DNA from: Streptococcus oralis
GTDB lineage: Bacteria > Bacillota > Bacilli > Lactobacillales > Streptococcaceae
Length of the DNA: 63,873 nt
Reading direction: 5' to 3'
NCBI RefSeq assembly: GCF_001578705.1
Contig: NZ_KQ969037.1
Coordinates: 21,100-84,972, forward strand
Part shown: positions 25,501 to 35,327 of the stretch, piece by piece
Layout of the letters: every line of letters starts with the position of its first letter
How positions within the stretch are numbered: the first letter of the stretch is position 1
The notes under the pieces: generated by a model
Told to the model about the DNA's origin: nothing
Databases searched by the model: none
Seen by the model: the letters and a program-made list of their open reading frames with translations, nothing else
Program-made: the position numbers and the translations under genes

Positions 25501-27687
25501 ATGATGAAAGCTACATTCAAAAATGTCTTGTCTTTCGAGTTTTGGCAGAAATTCGGTAAGGCTCTAATGGTGGTTATCGCCGTTATGCCAGCGGCTGGAT
25601 TGATGATCTCAATAGGTAAATCAATCGTGATGATTGACCCAAATCTTGCTCCTCTAGTGATTACAGGTGGTATCCTTGAGCAAATTGGTTGGGGGGTTAT
25701 TGGTAACCTTCATATTTTATTTGCCCTAGCTATCGGGGGGAGTTGGGCTAAGGAACGTGCAGGTGGAGCTTTTGCTGCCGGTCTTGCCTTCATCTTGATT
25801 AACCGTATCACTGGTACCATCTTTGGAGTTACAAGTGACATGTTGAAAGATCCAAATGCCATGGTTTCAACACTATTTGGCGGTTCTATCAAGGTTGCGG
25901 ATTACTTTATCAGTGTTCTTGAGGCGCCAGCCCTTAACATGGGTGTCTTTGTAGGGATTATCTCAGGTTTTGTAGGAGCAACAGCCTATAACAAGTACTA
26001 CAATTTCCGTAAACTTCCTGATGCGCTTTCATTCTTTAACGGAAAACGTTTTGTACCATTCGTCGTTATTCTCCGCTCAACAATTGCAGCCATTGCGCTT
26101 GCAGCTTTCTGGCCTCTTGTTCAAACAGGTATCAACAACTTTGGTATCTGGATTGCCAACTCTCAAGAAACAGCACCAATCCTTGCACCATTCTTGTATG
26201 GTACCTTGGAGCGCTTGCTTTTACCATTTGGTCTTCACCATATGCTAACAATCCCAATGAACTATACAGCTCTTGGTGGAACATATGAAATTCTTACTGG
26301 TGCAGCAAAAGGTACTCAGGTATTTGGGCAAGACCCGCTTTGGCTTGCATGGGTAACAGACCTTGTTAACCTTAAAGGTTCAAATGCAGATCAATACCAA
26401 CATCTCCTTGCAACCATTACACCAGCTCGTTTCAAAGTTGGGCAAATGATTGGTTCATTCGGTATCTTGATGGGGATTATCGTTGCCATCTACCGTAATG
26501 TAGATGCAGACAAAAAACACCAATACAAGGGGATGATGATTGCGACAGCCCTTGCAACATTCTTGACAGGGGTTACTGAACCTATCGAGTATATGTTTAT
26601 GTTTATCGCAACACCTCTTTACCTAGTGTATGCTCTTGTTCAAGGTGCTGCCTTTGCTATGGCAGATATTGTTCATCTTCGTATGCACTCATTCGGTTCA
26701 ATTGAATTCTTGACTCGTACTCCGCTAGCTATCAATGCTGGTCTTGGTATGGATATCATTAACTTCATCTGGGTAACAGTTCTCTTTGCAGTTATCATGT
26801 ACTTCATCGCCAACTTTATGATTCAAAAATTCAACTATGCAACTCCAGGACGTAACGGGAACTATGAAACTACTGAAGGAGCATCAGAGGATACAGCTAA
26901 AGGGGAAACAACAGTTGTAGCAGCTTCTCAAGCAGTCAATATTATTAACCTTCTTGGTGGGCGTGCAAATATCGTGGATGTAGATGCCTGCATGACTCGT
27001 CTTCGTGTAACTGTTAAGGACGCAGATCGTGTTGGTACTGAGGAACAATGGAAAGCTGAAGGTGCTATGGGTCTTGTCATGAAAGGACAAGGTGTCCAAG
27101 CTATCTACGGACCAAAAGCCGACGTGTTGAAATCTGATATCCAAGATATTCTTGACTCCGGTGAAGTTATTCCTGAAACTCTTCCAAGCCAAATGACAGA
27201 AGCTCAACAAAATACTATCCATTTCAAAGGTGTAACTGAGGAAGTATGTTCAGTAGCTGACGGTCAAGTCATTGCCTTGGAACAAGTGAAAGATCCAGTC
27301 TTTGCTCAAAAAATGATGGGTGATGGGTTTGCAGTAGAACCAGCAAATGGAAATATTGTATCTCCAGTTACAGGTACTGTATCAAGTATCTTCCCAACAA
27401 AACACGCTCTTGGTCTTGTCACTGAAGCAGGTCTTGAGGTACTTGTTCACATCGGTTTGGATACTGTAAGTCTTGAGGGTAAACCATTTACCGTTCATGT
27501 TGCTGAAGGACAAAAAGTTGCTGCTGGTGATCTTCTTGTCACAGCTGACTTGGATGCTATCCGTGCAGCAGGTCGTGAAACTTCAACAGTGGTTGTCTTC
27601 ACAAATGGAGATGTTCTCAAATCTGTTAAATTAGAACAAACTGGTTCTCTTGCAGCTAAAACAGCAGTTGCTAAAGTAGAATTGTAA
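25501..27687 (+). CDS. ptsG: PTS glucose-type transporter, EIICBA fusion
   Basis: 728 residues in the order EIIC (about 10-440, multi-pass), EIIB (about 475-550, phospho-Cys497 in DACMTRLRV) and EIIA (about 595-710, phospho-His650 in VLVHIGLDTV). It imports and phosphorylates glucose or a closely related sugar using HPr-phosphate. The fused EIIA at the C-terminus is the usual streptococcal layout. RBS AAAGGAGATTTGA precedes ATG 25501 (a second ATG follows at once). The leader has a strong inverted repeat with a cre-like half, and a terminator follows. Confidence 0.93.
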   Translation: MMKATFKNVLSFEFWQKFGKALMVVIAVMPAAGLMISIGKSIVMIDPNLAPLVITGGILEQIGWGVIGNLHILFALAIGGSWAKERAGGAFAAGLAFILINRITGTIFGVTSDMLKDPNAMVSTLFGGSIKVADYFISVLEAPALNMGVFVGIISGFVGATAYNKYYNFRKLPDALSFFNGKRFVPFVVILRSTIAAIALAAFWPLVQTGINNFGIWIANSQETAPILAPFLYGTLERLLLPFGLHHMLTIPMNYTALGGTYEILTGAAKGTQVFGQDPLWLAWVTDLVNLKGSNADQYQHLLATITPARFKVGQMIGSFGILMGIIVAIYRNVDADKKHQYKGMMIATALATFLTGVTEPIEYMFMFIATPLYLVYALVQGAAFAMADIVHLRMHSFGSIEFLTRTPLAINAGLGMDIINFIWVTVLFAVIMYFIANFMIQKFNYATPGRNGNYETTEGASEDTAKGETTVVAASQAVNIINLLGGRANIVDVDACMTRLRVTVKDADRVGTEEQWKAEGAMGLVMKGQGVQAIYGPKADVLKSDIQDILDSGEVIPETLPSQMTEAQQNTIHFKGVTEEVCSVADGQVIALEQVKDPVFAQKMMGDGFAVEPANGNIVSPVTGTVSSIFPTKHALGLVTEAGLEVLVHIGLDTVSLEGKPFTVHVAEGQKVAAGDLLVTADLDAIRAAGRETSTVVVFTNGDVLKSVKLEQTGSLAAKTAVAKVEL

Positions 27688-27694
27688 TATACTT

Positions 27695-27727
27695 GAGGTT
27701 GGAAGCTGTTTTCCAACCTCTTGTTTT
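27695..27727 (+). terminator. ptsG terminator
   Basis: GAGGTTGGAA and TTCCAACCTC, a perfect 10-bp stem with a 6-nt loop, then TTGTTTT. Confidence 0.85.
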
Positions 27728-27738
27728 AGGAGAAAAGC

Positions 27739-28554
27739 ATGAAATTTTTAACACTCAATACCCACAGTTGGATGGAGAAGGAAGCAGAGGAAAAATTCCA
27801 GCTCTTGCTCCAAGATATTCTTGAAAAAGACTATGATTTGATTTGTTTCCAAGAAATCAATCAAGAAATTACTTCTCCAGAAGTGGAGGTTGATCATCTT
27901 TATCAAGCTTTACCAGCGGCAGAACCCATTCATCAAGACCACTATGTGAGACTTTTGGTTGAAAAGTTGGCTGAGAAGGAGAAGACCTACTACTGGACTT
28001 GGGCTTATAATCATATCGGCTATGACCGCTACCATGAAGGTGTAGCTATCTTATCCAAAACACCTATTAAGGTGCGTGAAATTTTAGTATCAGATGTAGA
28101 TGATCCAACGGACTACCATACTCGCCGTGTCGCCTTAGCGGAGACAGAGGTTGGAGGAAAAGAGCTGGCTCTTGCTAGCGTTCATCTTTCTTGGTGGGAC
28201 AAGGGATTTCAAGAAGAATGGGCGCGATTTGAGGCTGTACTGAAAGATTTGAATAAACCTCTAATCTTAGCAGGCGATTTCAACAATCCAGCTGGTCAGG
28301 AGGGTTACCAAGCTATTTTAGCTAGTCCATTAGGATTACAAGATGCTTTTGAAGTTGCGAAAGAAAGAAGCGGCAGCTATACTGTTCCACCAGAAATTGA
28401 TGGCTGGAAAGGCACTGTTGAGCCACTCCGAATTGACTATGTCTTTACGACAAAAGAGTTAGAAGTTGAAAGTTTGTATGTGGTCTTTGATGGACAAAAT
28501 AGTCCACAAGTCAGCGATCATTATGGTTTGAATGCTGTATTGACCTGGAAATAA
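27739..28554 (+). CDS. Endonuclease/exonuclease/phosphatase family protein
   Basis: 271 residues with the DNase I-like/sphingomyelinase-like fold: FLTLNTHSW at the N-terminus, CFQEINQE with catalytic Glu near residue 40, LASVHLSWW, LAGDFNNPA near 180 and the closing SDHYGLNAVL. No signal peptide is seen, so it acts in the cytoplasm. Substrate is unclear; it could be a nucleic acid, a phosphoinositide-like compound or a nucleotide sugar. It starts 11 bp after the ptsG terminator with TTAGGAGAAAAGC and probably depends on read-through or an undetected promoter. Confidence 0.87.
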   Translation: MKFLTLNTHSWMEKEAEEKFQLLLQDILEKDYDLICFQEINQEITSPEVEVDHLYQALPAAEPIHQDHYVRLLVEKLAEKEKTYYWTWAYNHIGYDRYHEGVAILSKTPIKVREILVSDVDDPTDYHTRRVALAETEVGGKELALASVHLSWWDKGFQEEWARFEAVLKDLNKPLILAGDFNNPAGQEGYQAILASPLGLQDAFEVAKERSGSYTVPPEIDGWKGTVEPLRIDYVFTTKELEVESLYVVFDGQNSPQVSDHYGLNAVLTWK

Positions 28555-28560
28555 TGAAAG

Positions 28561-28588
28561 AGGTTGGAATCAGAGGTTCCAACCTTTT
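28561..28588 (+). terminator. Terminator after the phosphatase-fold gene
   Basis: AGGTTGGAA pairs with TTCCAACCT and is followed by TTT. The stem sequence is nearly the same as that of the ptsG terminator 870 bp upstream. Confidence 0.8.
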
Positions 28589-28652
28589 ATGCAACTCGAA
28601 GATTTACTACAAGACTGAGATTCAAATGAGGCTACTGCAATAGGATAAAATA

Positions 28653-28661
28653 TGGTATAAT
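28653..28661 (+). promoter_or_regulatory. Extended -10 promoter of the DEAD-box helicase
   Basis: TGGTATAAT; transcription would begin near 28668, about 21 nt before the chosen start codon. Confidence 0.65.
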
Positions 28662-28688
28662 GGTTAAATGAATAGAATCGAGGATAGT

Positions 28689-30032
28689 ATGTCATTTACG
28701 AAATTTCAGTTTAAAAACTATATAGAAAAGGCTTTGGAGGAGTTGAAATTTACAACTCCAACAGAGGTTCAAGATAAGTTAATTCCTATTGTCTTGGCAG
28801 GTCGAGATTTGGTCGGTGAATCAAAAACAGGTTCAGGAAAAACCCACACTTTCTTGCTGCCCATTTTCCAACAATTGGATGAAAAGAGTGATAGTGTGCA
28901 AGCAGTGATTACTGCTCCAAGTCGTGAGTTAGCTACTCAGATCTACCAAGCAGCACGTCAGATTGCAGCCCACTCAGATATCGAAGTTCGTGTGGTTAAT
29001 TATGTGGGTGGTACGGATAAGGCGCGTCAGATTGAAAAACTTGCCAGCAACCAACCACATATCGTTATCGGAACGCCAGGTCGCATCTATGACTTGGTCA
29101 AATCTGGTGATTTGGCTATTCACAAGGCCAAGACCTTTGTCGTCGATGAAGCCGATATGACCTTGGATATGGGATTCTTGGAGACAGTCGATAAGATTGC
29201 AGGGAGCCTTCCAAAAGACTTGCAATTCATGGTTTTTTCGGCGACCATTCCACAAAAGTTGCAACCGTTCTTGAAAAAATACTTGTCAAATCCTGTCATG
29301 GAGAAAATCAAGACCAAGACAGTCATCTCAGATACGATTGATAACTGGTTGATTTCGACCAAGGGCCGCGACAAGAATGCTCAGATTTATGAGTTGACTC
29401 AGTTGATGCAGCCTTATTTGGCAATGATTTTTGTCAACACTAAAACACGTGCAGATGAATTGCATTCTTATCTGACTGTTCAAGGATTGAGGGTGGCAAA
29501 GATTCATGGAGATATTGCTCCTCGTGAGCGCAAGCGGATCATGAATCAGGTGAAAAATCTTGATTTTGAGTACATTGTCGCAACAGACTTGGCAGCGCGT
29601 GGAATTGACATTGAAGGTGTCAGCCATGTTATCAATGATGCCATTCCGCAAGACTTGTCCTTCTTTGTTCACCGAGTTGGACGGACTGGACGCAACGGTC
29701 TACCTGGTACAGCTATTACCCTTTACCAGCCAAGTGATGACTCGGATATCCGTGAGTTGGAGAAATTAGGGATCAAGTTTACTCCTAAGATGGTCAAAGA
29801 CGGGGAATTTCAAGATACCTATGACCGTGATCGTCGTGCCAATCGTGAAAAGAAGCAAGACAAGCTTGATACGGAGATGATTGGTTTGGTTAAAAAGAAA
29901 AAGAAAAAAGTTAAACCAGGCTATAAGAAGAAAATCAAATGGGCGGTGGATGAAAAACGTCGTAAAACCAAGCGTGCTGAGAATCGTGCGCGAGGACGTG
30001 CAGAACGCAAAGCCAAACGCCAAACTTTCTAA
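28689..30032 (+). CDS. DEAD-box RNA helicase
   Basis: 447 residues from ATG 28689, which has GAGGA at 28680-28684; an in-frame ATG at 28668 sits at the predicted transcript start and lacks a site. All motifs are present: Q-motif FTTPTEVQ, Walker A ESKTGSGKT, PSRELATQ, TPGRIYDL, the DEAD box in VVDEADMTLD, SAT in VFSATIP, and the C-terminal HRVGRTGRNG. A Lys/Arg-rich tail from about residue 375 to the end (KKKKKKVKPG, RKTKRAENRARGRAE) should bind RNA. It resembles the CshB group involved in cold adaptation and RNA processing; the assignment is tentative. Confidence 0.92.
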   Translation: MSFTKFQFKNYIEKALEELKFTTPTEVQDKLIPIVLAGRDLVGESKTGSGKTHTFLLPIFQQLDEKSDSVQAVITAPSRELATQIYQAARQIAAHSDIEVRVVNYVGGTDKARQIEKLASNQPHIVIGTPGRIYDLVKSGDLAIHKAKTFVVDEADMTLDMGFLETVDKIAGSLPKDLQFMVFSATIPQKLQPFLKKYLSNPVMEKIKTKTVISDTIDNWLISTKGRDKNAQIYELTQLMQPYLAMIFVNTKTRADELHSYLTVQGLRVAKIHGDIAPRERKRIMNQVKNLDFEYIVATDLAARGIDIEGVSHVINDAIPQDLSFFVHRVGRTGRNGLPGTAITLYQPSDDSDIRELEKLGIKFTPKMVKDGEFQDTYDRDRRANREKKQDKLDTEMIGLVKKKKKKVKPGYKKKIKWAVDEKRRKTKRAENRARGRAERKAKRQTF

Positions 30033-30042
30033 GCTAAAAATC

Positions 30043-30065
30043 GGAGCCGAAAGGCTCCTTTTTTT
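30043..30065 (+). terminator. Terminator after the helicase
   Basis: GGAGCC-GAAA-GGCTCC with a stable GNRA tetraloop, followed by seven T residues. Confidence 0.92.
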
Positions 30066-30101
30066 GATTTAGAGAAAATAATGCAAAAAAACGTAAAAAG
30101 T

Positions 30102-30110
30102 GGTATAATG
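30102..30110 (+). promoter_or_regulatory. Extended -10 promoter of metK
   Basis: TGGTATAAT; the transcript would start near 30117, just before the riboswitch. Confidence 0.7.
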
Positions 30111-30119
30111 ATAAGGTTA

Positions 30120-30210
30120 TATAGTCCCGATAAGGTGGTGGGTCACGTTGTTAATCGTCTTCCTATCAGTACTTTGTAACTCTATAACAATATTTTTTAA
30201 GGGGGGACAT
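30120..30210 (+). promoter_or_regulatory. SMK box (SAM-III) riboswitch of metK
   Basis: The leader contains GTCCCGATAAGG (from 30124), a lengthened variable stem region, ACTTTGTAAC (30171-30180) and AAGGGGGGAC (30199-30208). In the SMK family the last element is the ribosome binding site, and with SAM bound it pairs with the first (GTCCC with GGGGAC), shutting off translation. The conserved order, the TGTAAC segment and the location before metK in a Lactobacillales genome make the call secure; pairings inside the variable stem were not modelled. Confidence 0.85.
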
Positions 30211-30214
30211 TTTT

Positions 30215-31405
30215 ATGTCAGAACGTAAATTATTCACGTCTGAATCTGTATCTGAGGGGCATCCAGATAAGATTGCAGACCAAATTTCAGATGCGATTTT
30301 GGATGCTATTTTAGCCAAGGATCCAGAGGCGCACGTTGCTGCAGAGACAGCTGTATATACTGGTTCCGTCCATGTTTTTGGTGAAATTTCTACAAATGCT
30401 TATGTGGATATTAACCGTGTGGTTCGTGATACCATTGCAGAGATTGGTTATACCAATACAGAATATGGTTTTTCTGCGGAGACGGTGGGAGTTCATCCGT
30501 CACTTGTTGAGCAGTCACCAGATATCGCCCAAGGTGTTAACGAAGCCTTGGAGGTTCGTGGGAATGCAGATCAAGATCCACTGGACTTGATTGGTGCTGG
30601 TGACCAAGGTCTTATGTTTGGATTTGCGGTGGATGAGACAGAAGAACTCATGCCATTGCCAATCTCACTCAGCCACAAACTGGTTCGTCGCTTGGCAGAA
30701 CTTCGTAAGTCGGGTGAAATCAGCTATCTGCGTCCAGATGCCAAATCGCAAGTTACAGTTGAGTATGATGAAAATGACCGTCCAGTACGTGTGGACACAG
30801 TCGTTATTTCAACTCAGCACGATCCAGAAGTTAGCAATGAACAAATTCACAATGATGTGATTAGCAAGGTTATCAAAGAGGTTATTCCGGCTTCTTACTT
30901 GGATGAGCAAACAAAATTCTTCATCAATCCAACTGGTCGCTTTGTCATCGGTGGACCTCAAGGAGACTCCGGTTTGACTGGCCGTAAGATTATCGTGGAT
31001 ACTTATGGTGGCTATTCTCGTCACGGTGGAGGTGCCTTCTCTGGTAAGGATGCGACTAAGGTGGACCGCTCAGCCTCATATGCGGCACGTTATATTGCTA
31101 AAAATATCGTTGCAGCAGATCTTGCTAAGAAGGCAGAAGTGCAATTAGCTTACGCTATCGGTGTTGCGCAACCTGTTTCTGTCCGTATCGATACTTTCGG
31201 TACTGGAACAGTAGCTGAAAGCAAGCTTGAAAAAGCGGCGCGTCAAATTTTTGACCTTCGCCCTGCAGGAATTATCCAAATGTTGGACCTCAAACGTCCA
31301 ATTTACCGTCAAACAGCGGCTTATGGACACATGGGACGTACAGATATTGACCTTCCATGGGAACGTTTGGATAAGGTAGATGCATTGAAAGAAGCTGTGA
31401 AATAA
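30215..31405 (+). CDS. metK: S-adenosylmethionine synthetase
   Basis: 396 residues, full length. It makes SAM from methionine and ATP in the cytoplasm. Signatures include [20 protein letters not shown] at the N-terminus, [12 protein letters not shown] near residue 129 and the phosphate-binding [18 protein letters not shown]-type loop (here [16 protein letters not shown]) near 271. The start ATG 30215 lies 6 nt after the GGGGGG site that is sequestered by the SMK riboswitch when SAM is high. Monocistronic with a perfect palindromic terminator. Confidence 0.97.
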   Translation: MSERKLFTSESVSEGHPDKIADQISDAILDAILAKDPEAHVAAETAVYTGSVHVFGEISTNAYVDINRVVRDTIAEIGYTNTEYGFSAETVGVHPSLVEQSPDIAQGVNEALEVRGNADQDPLDLIGAGDQGLMFGFAVDETEELMPLPISLSHKLVRRLAELRKSGEISYLRPDAKSQVTVEYDENDRPVRVDTVVISTQHDPEVSNEQIHNDVISKVIKEVIPASYLDEQTKFFINPTGRFVIGGPQGDSGLTGRKIIVDTYGGYSRHGGGAFSGKDATKVDRSASYAARYIAKNIVAADLAKKAEVQLAYAIGVAQPVSVRIDTFGTGTVAESKLEKAARQIFDLRPAGIIQMLDLKRPIYRQTAAYGHMGRTDIDLPWERLDKVDALKEAVK

Positions 31406-31409
31406 AATG

Positions 31410-31440
31410 AAAAAGCTTGGTAATATTACCAAGCTTTTTG
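31410..31440 (+). terminator. metK terminator
   Basis: A perfect palindromic stem centred on AATATT (AAAAAGCTTGGTA arms) ends in a T run. It probably works on both strands. Confidence 0.88.
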
Positions 31441-31442
31441 CA

Positions 31443-31468
31443 AAAGAGAACCAGCTCTAGGCTGGCTT
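31443..31468 (-). terminator. Terminator of the DUF1827 gene
   Basis: On the minus strand AAGCCAGC pairs with GCTGGTT around a 5-nt loop, followed by TCTCTTTTG. Confidence 0.7.
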
Positions 31469-31470
31469 TC

Positions 31471-31770
31471 TTATTTTGTAGGAATAGAAATTTCAATCAA
31501 TTTATCTGAATAAAGCGTCTTGATATTGGCTTCATCGATCTTATCTTTATCGATTTTGCGTTTCATGAAGAAATCTTGAATGGTTTCAATTTCGGGTTCA
31601 CGAATAGCGCGGTGCTTGTTGGAAATGAGGATTTCATAGTGAAGCGGAGCTTGTGTGAAAATCACATCTGTGTTTCCAGCAGAATAGACCTCAACAAGGG
31701 TTGCGTCAGTACTTTCTAATTGGCTTTTAACAAGTTGCGAGTGTGAATTAGTCGTGTTGATAAGCTTCAT
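31471..31770 (-). CDS. DUF1827 family protein
   Basis: 99 residues, a small cytoplasmic protein restricted to streptococci and relatives. It opens MKLINTTNSHSQLVKSQLES and has the YSAGNTDVIFTQAP stretch characteristic of the family. No function is established. Minus-strand start ATG 31770 has AGGAACTATT before it. It is convergent with metK and the next gene on the minus strand is a Nudix hydrolase 58 bp upstream. Confidence 0.82.
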   Translation of the reverse strand: MKLINTTNSHSQLVKSQLESTDATLVEVYSAGNTDVIFTQAPLHYEILISNKHRAIREPEIETIQDFFMKRKIDKDKIDEANIKTLYSDKLIEISIPTK

Positions 31771-31828
31771 AATAGTTCCTCCGATTTTCTAACTCTATTA
31801 TAGCACTTTTTGGATAAAATCGTGTATT

Positions 31829-32281
31829 TTAGTCAATTCTATGCTGGATTTTCCAAGCTTCAATTCCCCATTTGTGGCTACCACGTTTGAGTTTTTCTAT
31901 TGCCTCGTCAATAGAAAACCAAGCAATATGATTAAAGTTTTCTAAAGGTTTTTGTACTTCTTCGAAAGAAATAGCTTCGTAGAGATAAGCTGGATTGTAG
32001 TAGTAGGTATCACGGTGGCGAGAGTAAAAATACTCATCAGCTTGCCCATAATAGGTTCCGATTTCAGCTGTAAAGCCAAGTTCTTCGATTAGTTCTCTCT
32101 TCAGTGCCTCTTGATGGTCTTCGCCTGCTTCAATCTCTCCGCCTGGCAAGAACCAAGCCCCATTGGGAGCTTGAACTAAGACAATTTGTTTTTTTTCTGG
32201 ATCAGGAATAACTGCGTAAACACCATAGCGAGGCTGGTAGGTCACATTCTCTTTTTTTTCACCAAAAGTTGGGTTTGCCAT
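31829..32281 (-). CDS. Nudix hydrolase
   Basis: 150 residues from the ATG at 32281, which has GAGGACAG about 7 nt before it; a longer frame to 32344 lacks support. The Nudix box GGEIEAGEDHQEALKRELIE followed by ELGF spans about residues 46-69, and the N-terminus (VYAVIPDPEKKQIVLVQAP) is the usual beta-strand lead-in. Substrate not determinable. It is a second, distinct Nudix protein besides the one at 5.4-5.8 kb. Confidence 0.88.
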   Translation of the reverse strand: MANPTFGEKKENVTYQPRYGVYAVIPDPEKKQIVLVQAPNGAWFLPGGEIEAGEDHQEALKRELIEELGFTAEIGTYYGQADEYFYSRHRDTYYYNPAYLYEAISFEEVQKPLENFNHIAWFSIDEAIEKLKRGSHKWGIEAWKIQHRID

Positions 32282-32368
32282 TGAACTGTCCTCATTCTCT
32301 AGTATCTTTATTATTATCATAATGGACGAGGGGCAAGCTGTCAAGAATTTACAGTTATTTTAGTAAAA

Positions 32369-32401
32369 AAGGTGCAGAAATTGATAGACTTCCTGCACCT
32401 G
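32369..32401 (-). terminator. clpE terminator
   Basis: On the minus strand AGGTGCAG pairs with CTGCACCT across a long loop and runs into TTTTTT. Confidence 0.8.
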
Positions 32402-32411
32402 TTAGATCGTT

Positions 32412-34670
32412 TTAATCTTCTTTTTCAGAAGTAACCTCTTCTGTTTTTTCAGTCTTTTTGGTAGATTTGATTTGAATCTTGCCGTTGCTTGTCATGACTG
32501 CCTTGAGGTCTTTCTCGCTTGGATTTTCAAGGTAGAAGTCAGTGATGGCGTCCTCGATATGGTCTTGAATGGTACGACGGAGTGGCCGTGCCCCCATTTT
32601 TGGATCATAACCTAGATCAACTAATTTTTCTTTGACTTTATCCGTCACTTCGAGGTGGATGTCGTTGCTAGAAAGACGTTTGTTAACATCTGCTAGCATG
32701 AGTTCGACGATTTGGAGGAGGTTGTCCTTGCTGAGAGCTTTGAACTCGATGATGCCGTCAAAACGGTTCATAAATTCTGGGCTAAAGAAATTGCCGAGTT
32801 CACCGAGAACAGAGTTGGTTCGACCTTCACGAGTAGCTCCAAAACCAACGCTGGCTTCGGCCTTACCGGTCCCAGCATTTGAGGTCATGATGATGATGGC
32901 ATCCTTAAAGCTAACTGTACGTCCTTGCCCGTCTGTCAAACGGCCATCGTCTAAGACTTGAAGGAACATGTGCATCACATCTGGGTGGGCTTTTTCAACT
33001 TCATCGAGAAGGATGAGAGAGTAGGGATTGCGACGAACTTTTTCCGTTAACTGACCAGCTTCATCGTAGCCGACATAGCCTGGAGGGGCTCCGACCAATT
33101 TAGCCACGCTGTGTTTTTCCATATATTCACTCATATCAAAGCGAATCATGCTATCAGCAGAACCAAAAAGTTCAATGGCTAGTTGTTTGGAAAGTTCCGT
33201 CTTACCGACTCCAGTTGGTCCGACAAAGAGGAAACTTCCGATTGGACGGTTTGGAGTACCAAGTCCAACACGATTACGACGAATGGCTTTGGCAATCTTA
33301 TCGACAGCCTCGTCTTGTCCGATAACATGGGCCTTGAGGTCTTCTGCAAGATGGATGAGCTGAGACTGTTCTTTTTCTTTGAGTTCTCCAACAGGAATAT
33401 TGGTTTTCTGCTCAATGATATGTTCAATGGTTTTCTCGCTGATGATTGGAGTATCCTGATCGGTCACCTTGTTCTTCTGCATTTCCTTGTACTTGGCAAT
33501 CTGATCACGGAAGTAGGCGGCTTTTTCAAAGTCTTCCTCTCGTGTAGCTTGAGCTTTGAGATTCTCAGCTTCAATTAAACGCTGGTCAATCACTTTGGGA
33601 TCAACAAAGTTCAGTGTCAGATTCATCTTAGAACCAGCTTCATCCAACAGGTCAATAGCCTTGTCTGGTAAGAAACGGTCTTGGATGTAGCGGTTGGAAA
33701 GATTTGCAGCAGCTTCGATAGCAGCATCAGTATACTTGACGTGATGGTAGTCTTCGTATTTTTTTTGAACCCCTTTGAGGATGGTAATGGTTTCTTCGAC
33801 AGTTGGTTCATCTACCTTAACAGGCTGCATACGGCGCTCTAGAGCAGCATCTTTTTCAATGATACGGTATTCATTGAGAGTAGTGGCACCGACCAGTTGC
33901 AATTCACCACGGGCAAGGGCAGGTTTGAGGATATTTCCTGCATCCATATTGCCATCGCCAGCAGATCCTGCACCAACAATTTCATGGATTTCATCGATAA
34001 AGAGAATGATGTCCTCGCGTTTGCGGATTTCTTCCATGAGCTTTTGCATACGCTCTTCAAATTGGCCTCGAATACCTGTTCCTTGAACTAGACTGACCAC
34101 ATCCAGACGGATGACCTGCTTGCCTTGGAGTTTATGGGGAACATCGCCATCGACAATTTTTTGAGCTAGACCTTCAACAACGGCAGTTTTACCGACACCC
34201 GGTTCTCCGATAAGGACAGGATTGTTCTTGGTTCGACGGTTGAGGATTTCGATAACACGGATAATCTCCTCATCTCGACCGATAACAGGGTCAATATCTC
34301 CTCTACGAGCAATCTCAGTAATGTTGATACCATATTCCTCTAGGAGTCCTCTTTCTTGGCTAGGAGGTGTTTGAAGTGGACCGCGGTTTTGAGGCCCGTA
34401 GCCCCCATTGTCCCCATCTCCTCCACCTGATTGAGTGGGAGGGATGTTATTAGAAGAAGGTCTGAAATTGTTCAAATCATTGAAAAAGTCTCCGAAAGGA
34501 TCAAAGTCACGATTGTTTAAGTCAGTCATTCCTTTAAAGAGGGTATTATTTGGATCTGTTTTGATAATTTTATAGCAGTTTTGACAAAGATCAATTTGCT
34601 TTTGCTGTCCATTGATATTGGTATACAGATGAATTGTTGAGTCGTTTATTTTACAGTTTTGACAGAGCAT
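32412..34670 (-). CDS. clpE: ATP-dependent Clp protease ATP-binding subunit ClpE
   Basis: 752 residues. An N-terminal zinc finger ([10 protein letters not shown] and CQNCYK, four Cys within the first 33 residues) distinguishes ClpE from ClpC. Two AAA+ domains follow, with Walker [14 protein letters not shown] and [13 protein letters not shown], separated by a UVR-like segment ([18 protein letters not shown]). It unfolds substrates for ClpP. A CtsR operator lies in its leader, so it is coregulated with clpP at 10.5 kb. The C-terminus is charged ([15 protein letters not shown]). Confidence 0.95.
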   Translation of the reverse strand: MLCQNCKINDSTIHLYTNINGQQKQIDLCQNCYKIIKTDPNNTLFKGMTDLNNRDFDPFGDFFNDLNNFRPSSNNIPPTQSGGGDGDNGGYGPQNRGPLQTPPSQERGLLEEYGINITEIARRGDIDPVIGRDEEIIRVIEILNRRTKNNPVLIGEPGVGKTAVVEGLAQKIVDGDVPHKLQGKQVIRLDVVSLVQGTGIRGQFEERMQKLMEEIRKREDIILFIDEIHEIVGAGSAGDGNMDAGNILKPALARGELQLVGATTLNEYRIIEKDAALERRMQPVKVDEPTVEETITILKGVQKKYEDYHHVKYTDAAIEAAANLSNRYIQDRFLPDKAIDLLDEAGSKMNLTLNFVDPKVIDQRLIEAENLKAQATREEDFEKAAYFRDQIAKYKEMQKNKVTDQDTPIISEKTIEHIIEQKTNIPVGELKEKEQSQLIHLAEDLKAHVIGQDEAVDKIAKAIRRNRVGLGTPNRPIGSFLFVGPTGVGKTELSKQLAIELFGSADSMIRFDMSEYMEKHSVAKLVGAPPGYVGYDEAGQLTEKVRRNPYSLILLDEVEKAHPDVMHMFLQVLDDGRLTDGQGRTVSFKDAIIIMTSNAGTGKAEASVGFGATREGRTNSVLGELGNFFSPEFMNRFDGIIEFKALSKDNLLQIVELMLADVNKRLSSNDIHLEVTDKVKEKLVDLGYDPKMGARPLRRTIQDHIEDAITDFYLENPSEKDLKAVMTSNGKIQIKSTKKTEKTEEVTSEKED

Positions 34671-34711
34671 ACATCTACCTCATTTCATTCTTATTCTTGG
34701 CCTAAGAAAAA

Positions 34712-34770
34712 GGTCAAGAATAGTCAAAGTTTTATACTCTCATTATAGCATGATTAAGGTGTAAAGCAAG
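34712..34770 (-). promoter_or_regulatory. clpE promoter with CtsR operator
   Basis: On the minus strand an extended -10 TGCTATAAT (34742-34750) lies downstream of a weak -35 near 34764-34770. The tandem heptad GGTCAAG-AAT-AGTCAAA (34712-34728, plus-strand reading) matches the CtsR operator with one change and sits just after the transcription start. Confidence 0.82.
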
Positions 34771-34852
34771 TAAAAAGATTGGGTTAGGGAGATTTCGAGA
34801 GAAGTTCTCTAAGAAAATCTTTGCTTATGAGGGTAAGAAAAAATCCCATTTG

Positions 34853-34900
34853 CAGGGACAAAAAGGATTCTCGTTCATCAGTCAGGTTTTCCCTGCTGCT
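34853..34900 (-). terminator. Terminator of the DUF1797 gene
   Basis: GCAGGGA and TCCCTGC form the outer stem of a long hairpin; on the minus strand T residues follow (GGGATTTTTTC). Confidence 0.6.
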
Positions 34901-34906
34901 TTTTTA

Positions 34907-35137
34907 TTAGTAAAGGAGTTCGTAGATCTCCATTGCAATCAAGTCAATGCTATCAAAGGTATAGGTTTCACGCGCTTCAACATCGCGAAGGGTGAAGAGT
35001 GATCCATTTTCTTCGTCATAGCTGTATGCAACTTCTGCGACAACAACACCTTCACGTTCAAAATTACGTTTTAGATTTCCGCCATCTTTTGTCATAGCTT
35101 CTAGGCGGTTAATGATTCTAACCAAATGTGATTCCAT
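34907..35137 (-). CDS. DUF1797 family protein (YkuJ-like)
   Basis: 76 residues. The sequence SHLVRIINRLEAMTKDGGN and EVAYSYDEENGSLFTLRD is typical of the DUF1797/YkuJ family of small cytoplasmic proteins. Structures are known but function is not. Minus-strand start ATG 35137 follows GGAGGAGAATC. It is divergent from the ABC permease operon. Confidence 0.85.
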   Translation of the reverse strand: MESHLVRIINRLEAMTKDGGNLKRNFEREGVVVAEVAYSYDEENGSLFTLRDVEARETYTFDSIDLIAMEIYELLY

Positions 35138-35285
35138 TATGATTCTCCTCCATTTCTTATCGTTACTATTTTACCATAAACCACGGGAAGTTGACTAGAA
35201 AAAACTAAGATTTATTGCTATTTATCATTTCCTTAAAAATATTTGTTGGAAAAAGGAAATAAGGTTTGTATTTTAATTCAGATTA

Positions 35286-35294
35286 TGTTATAAT
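35286..35294 (+). promoter_or_regulatory. Extended -10 promoter of the amino acid ABC operon
   Basis: TGTTATAAT lies 33 bp before the permease start. Confidence 0.6.
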
Positions 35295-35327
35295 CATACA
35301 ATCTAATGTTTAGAAAGCTGAGTTTAT

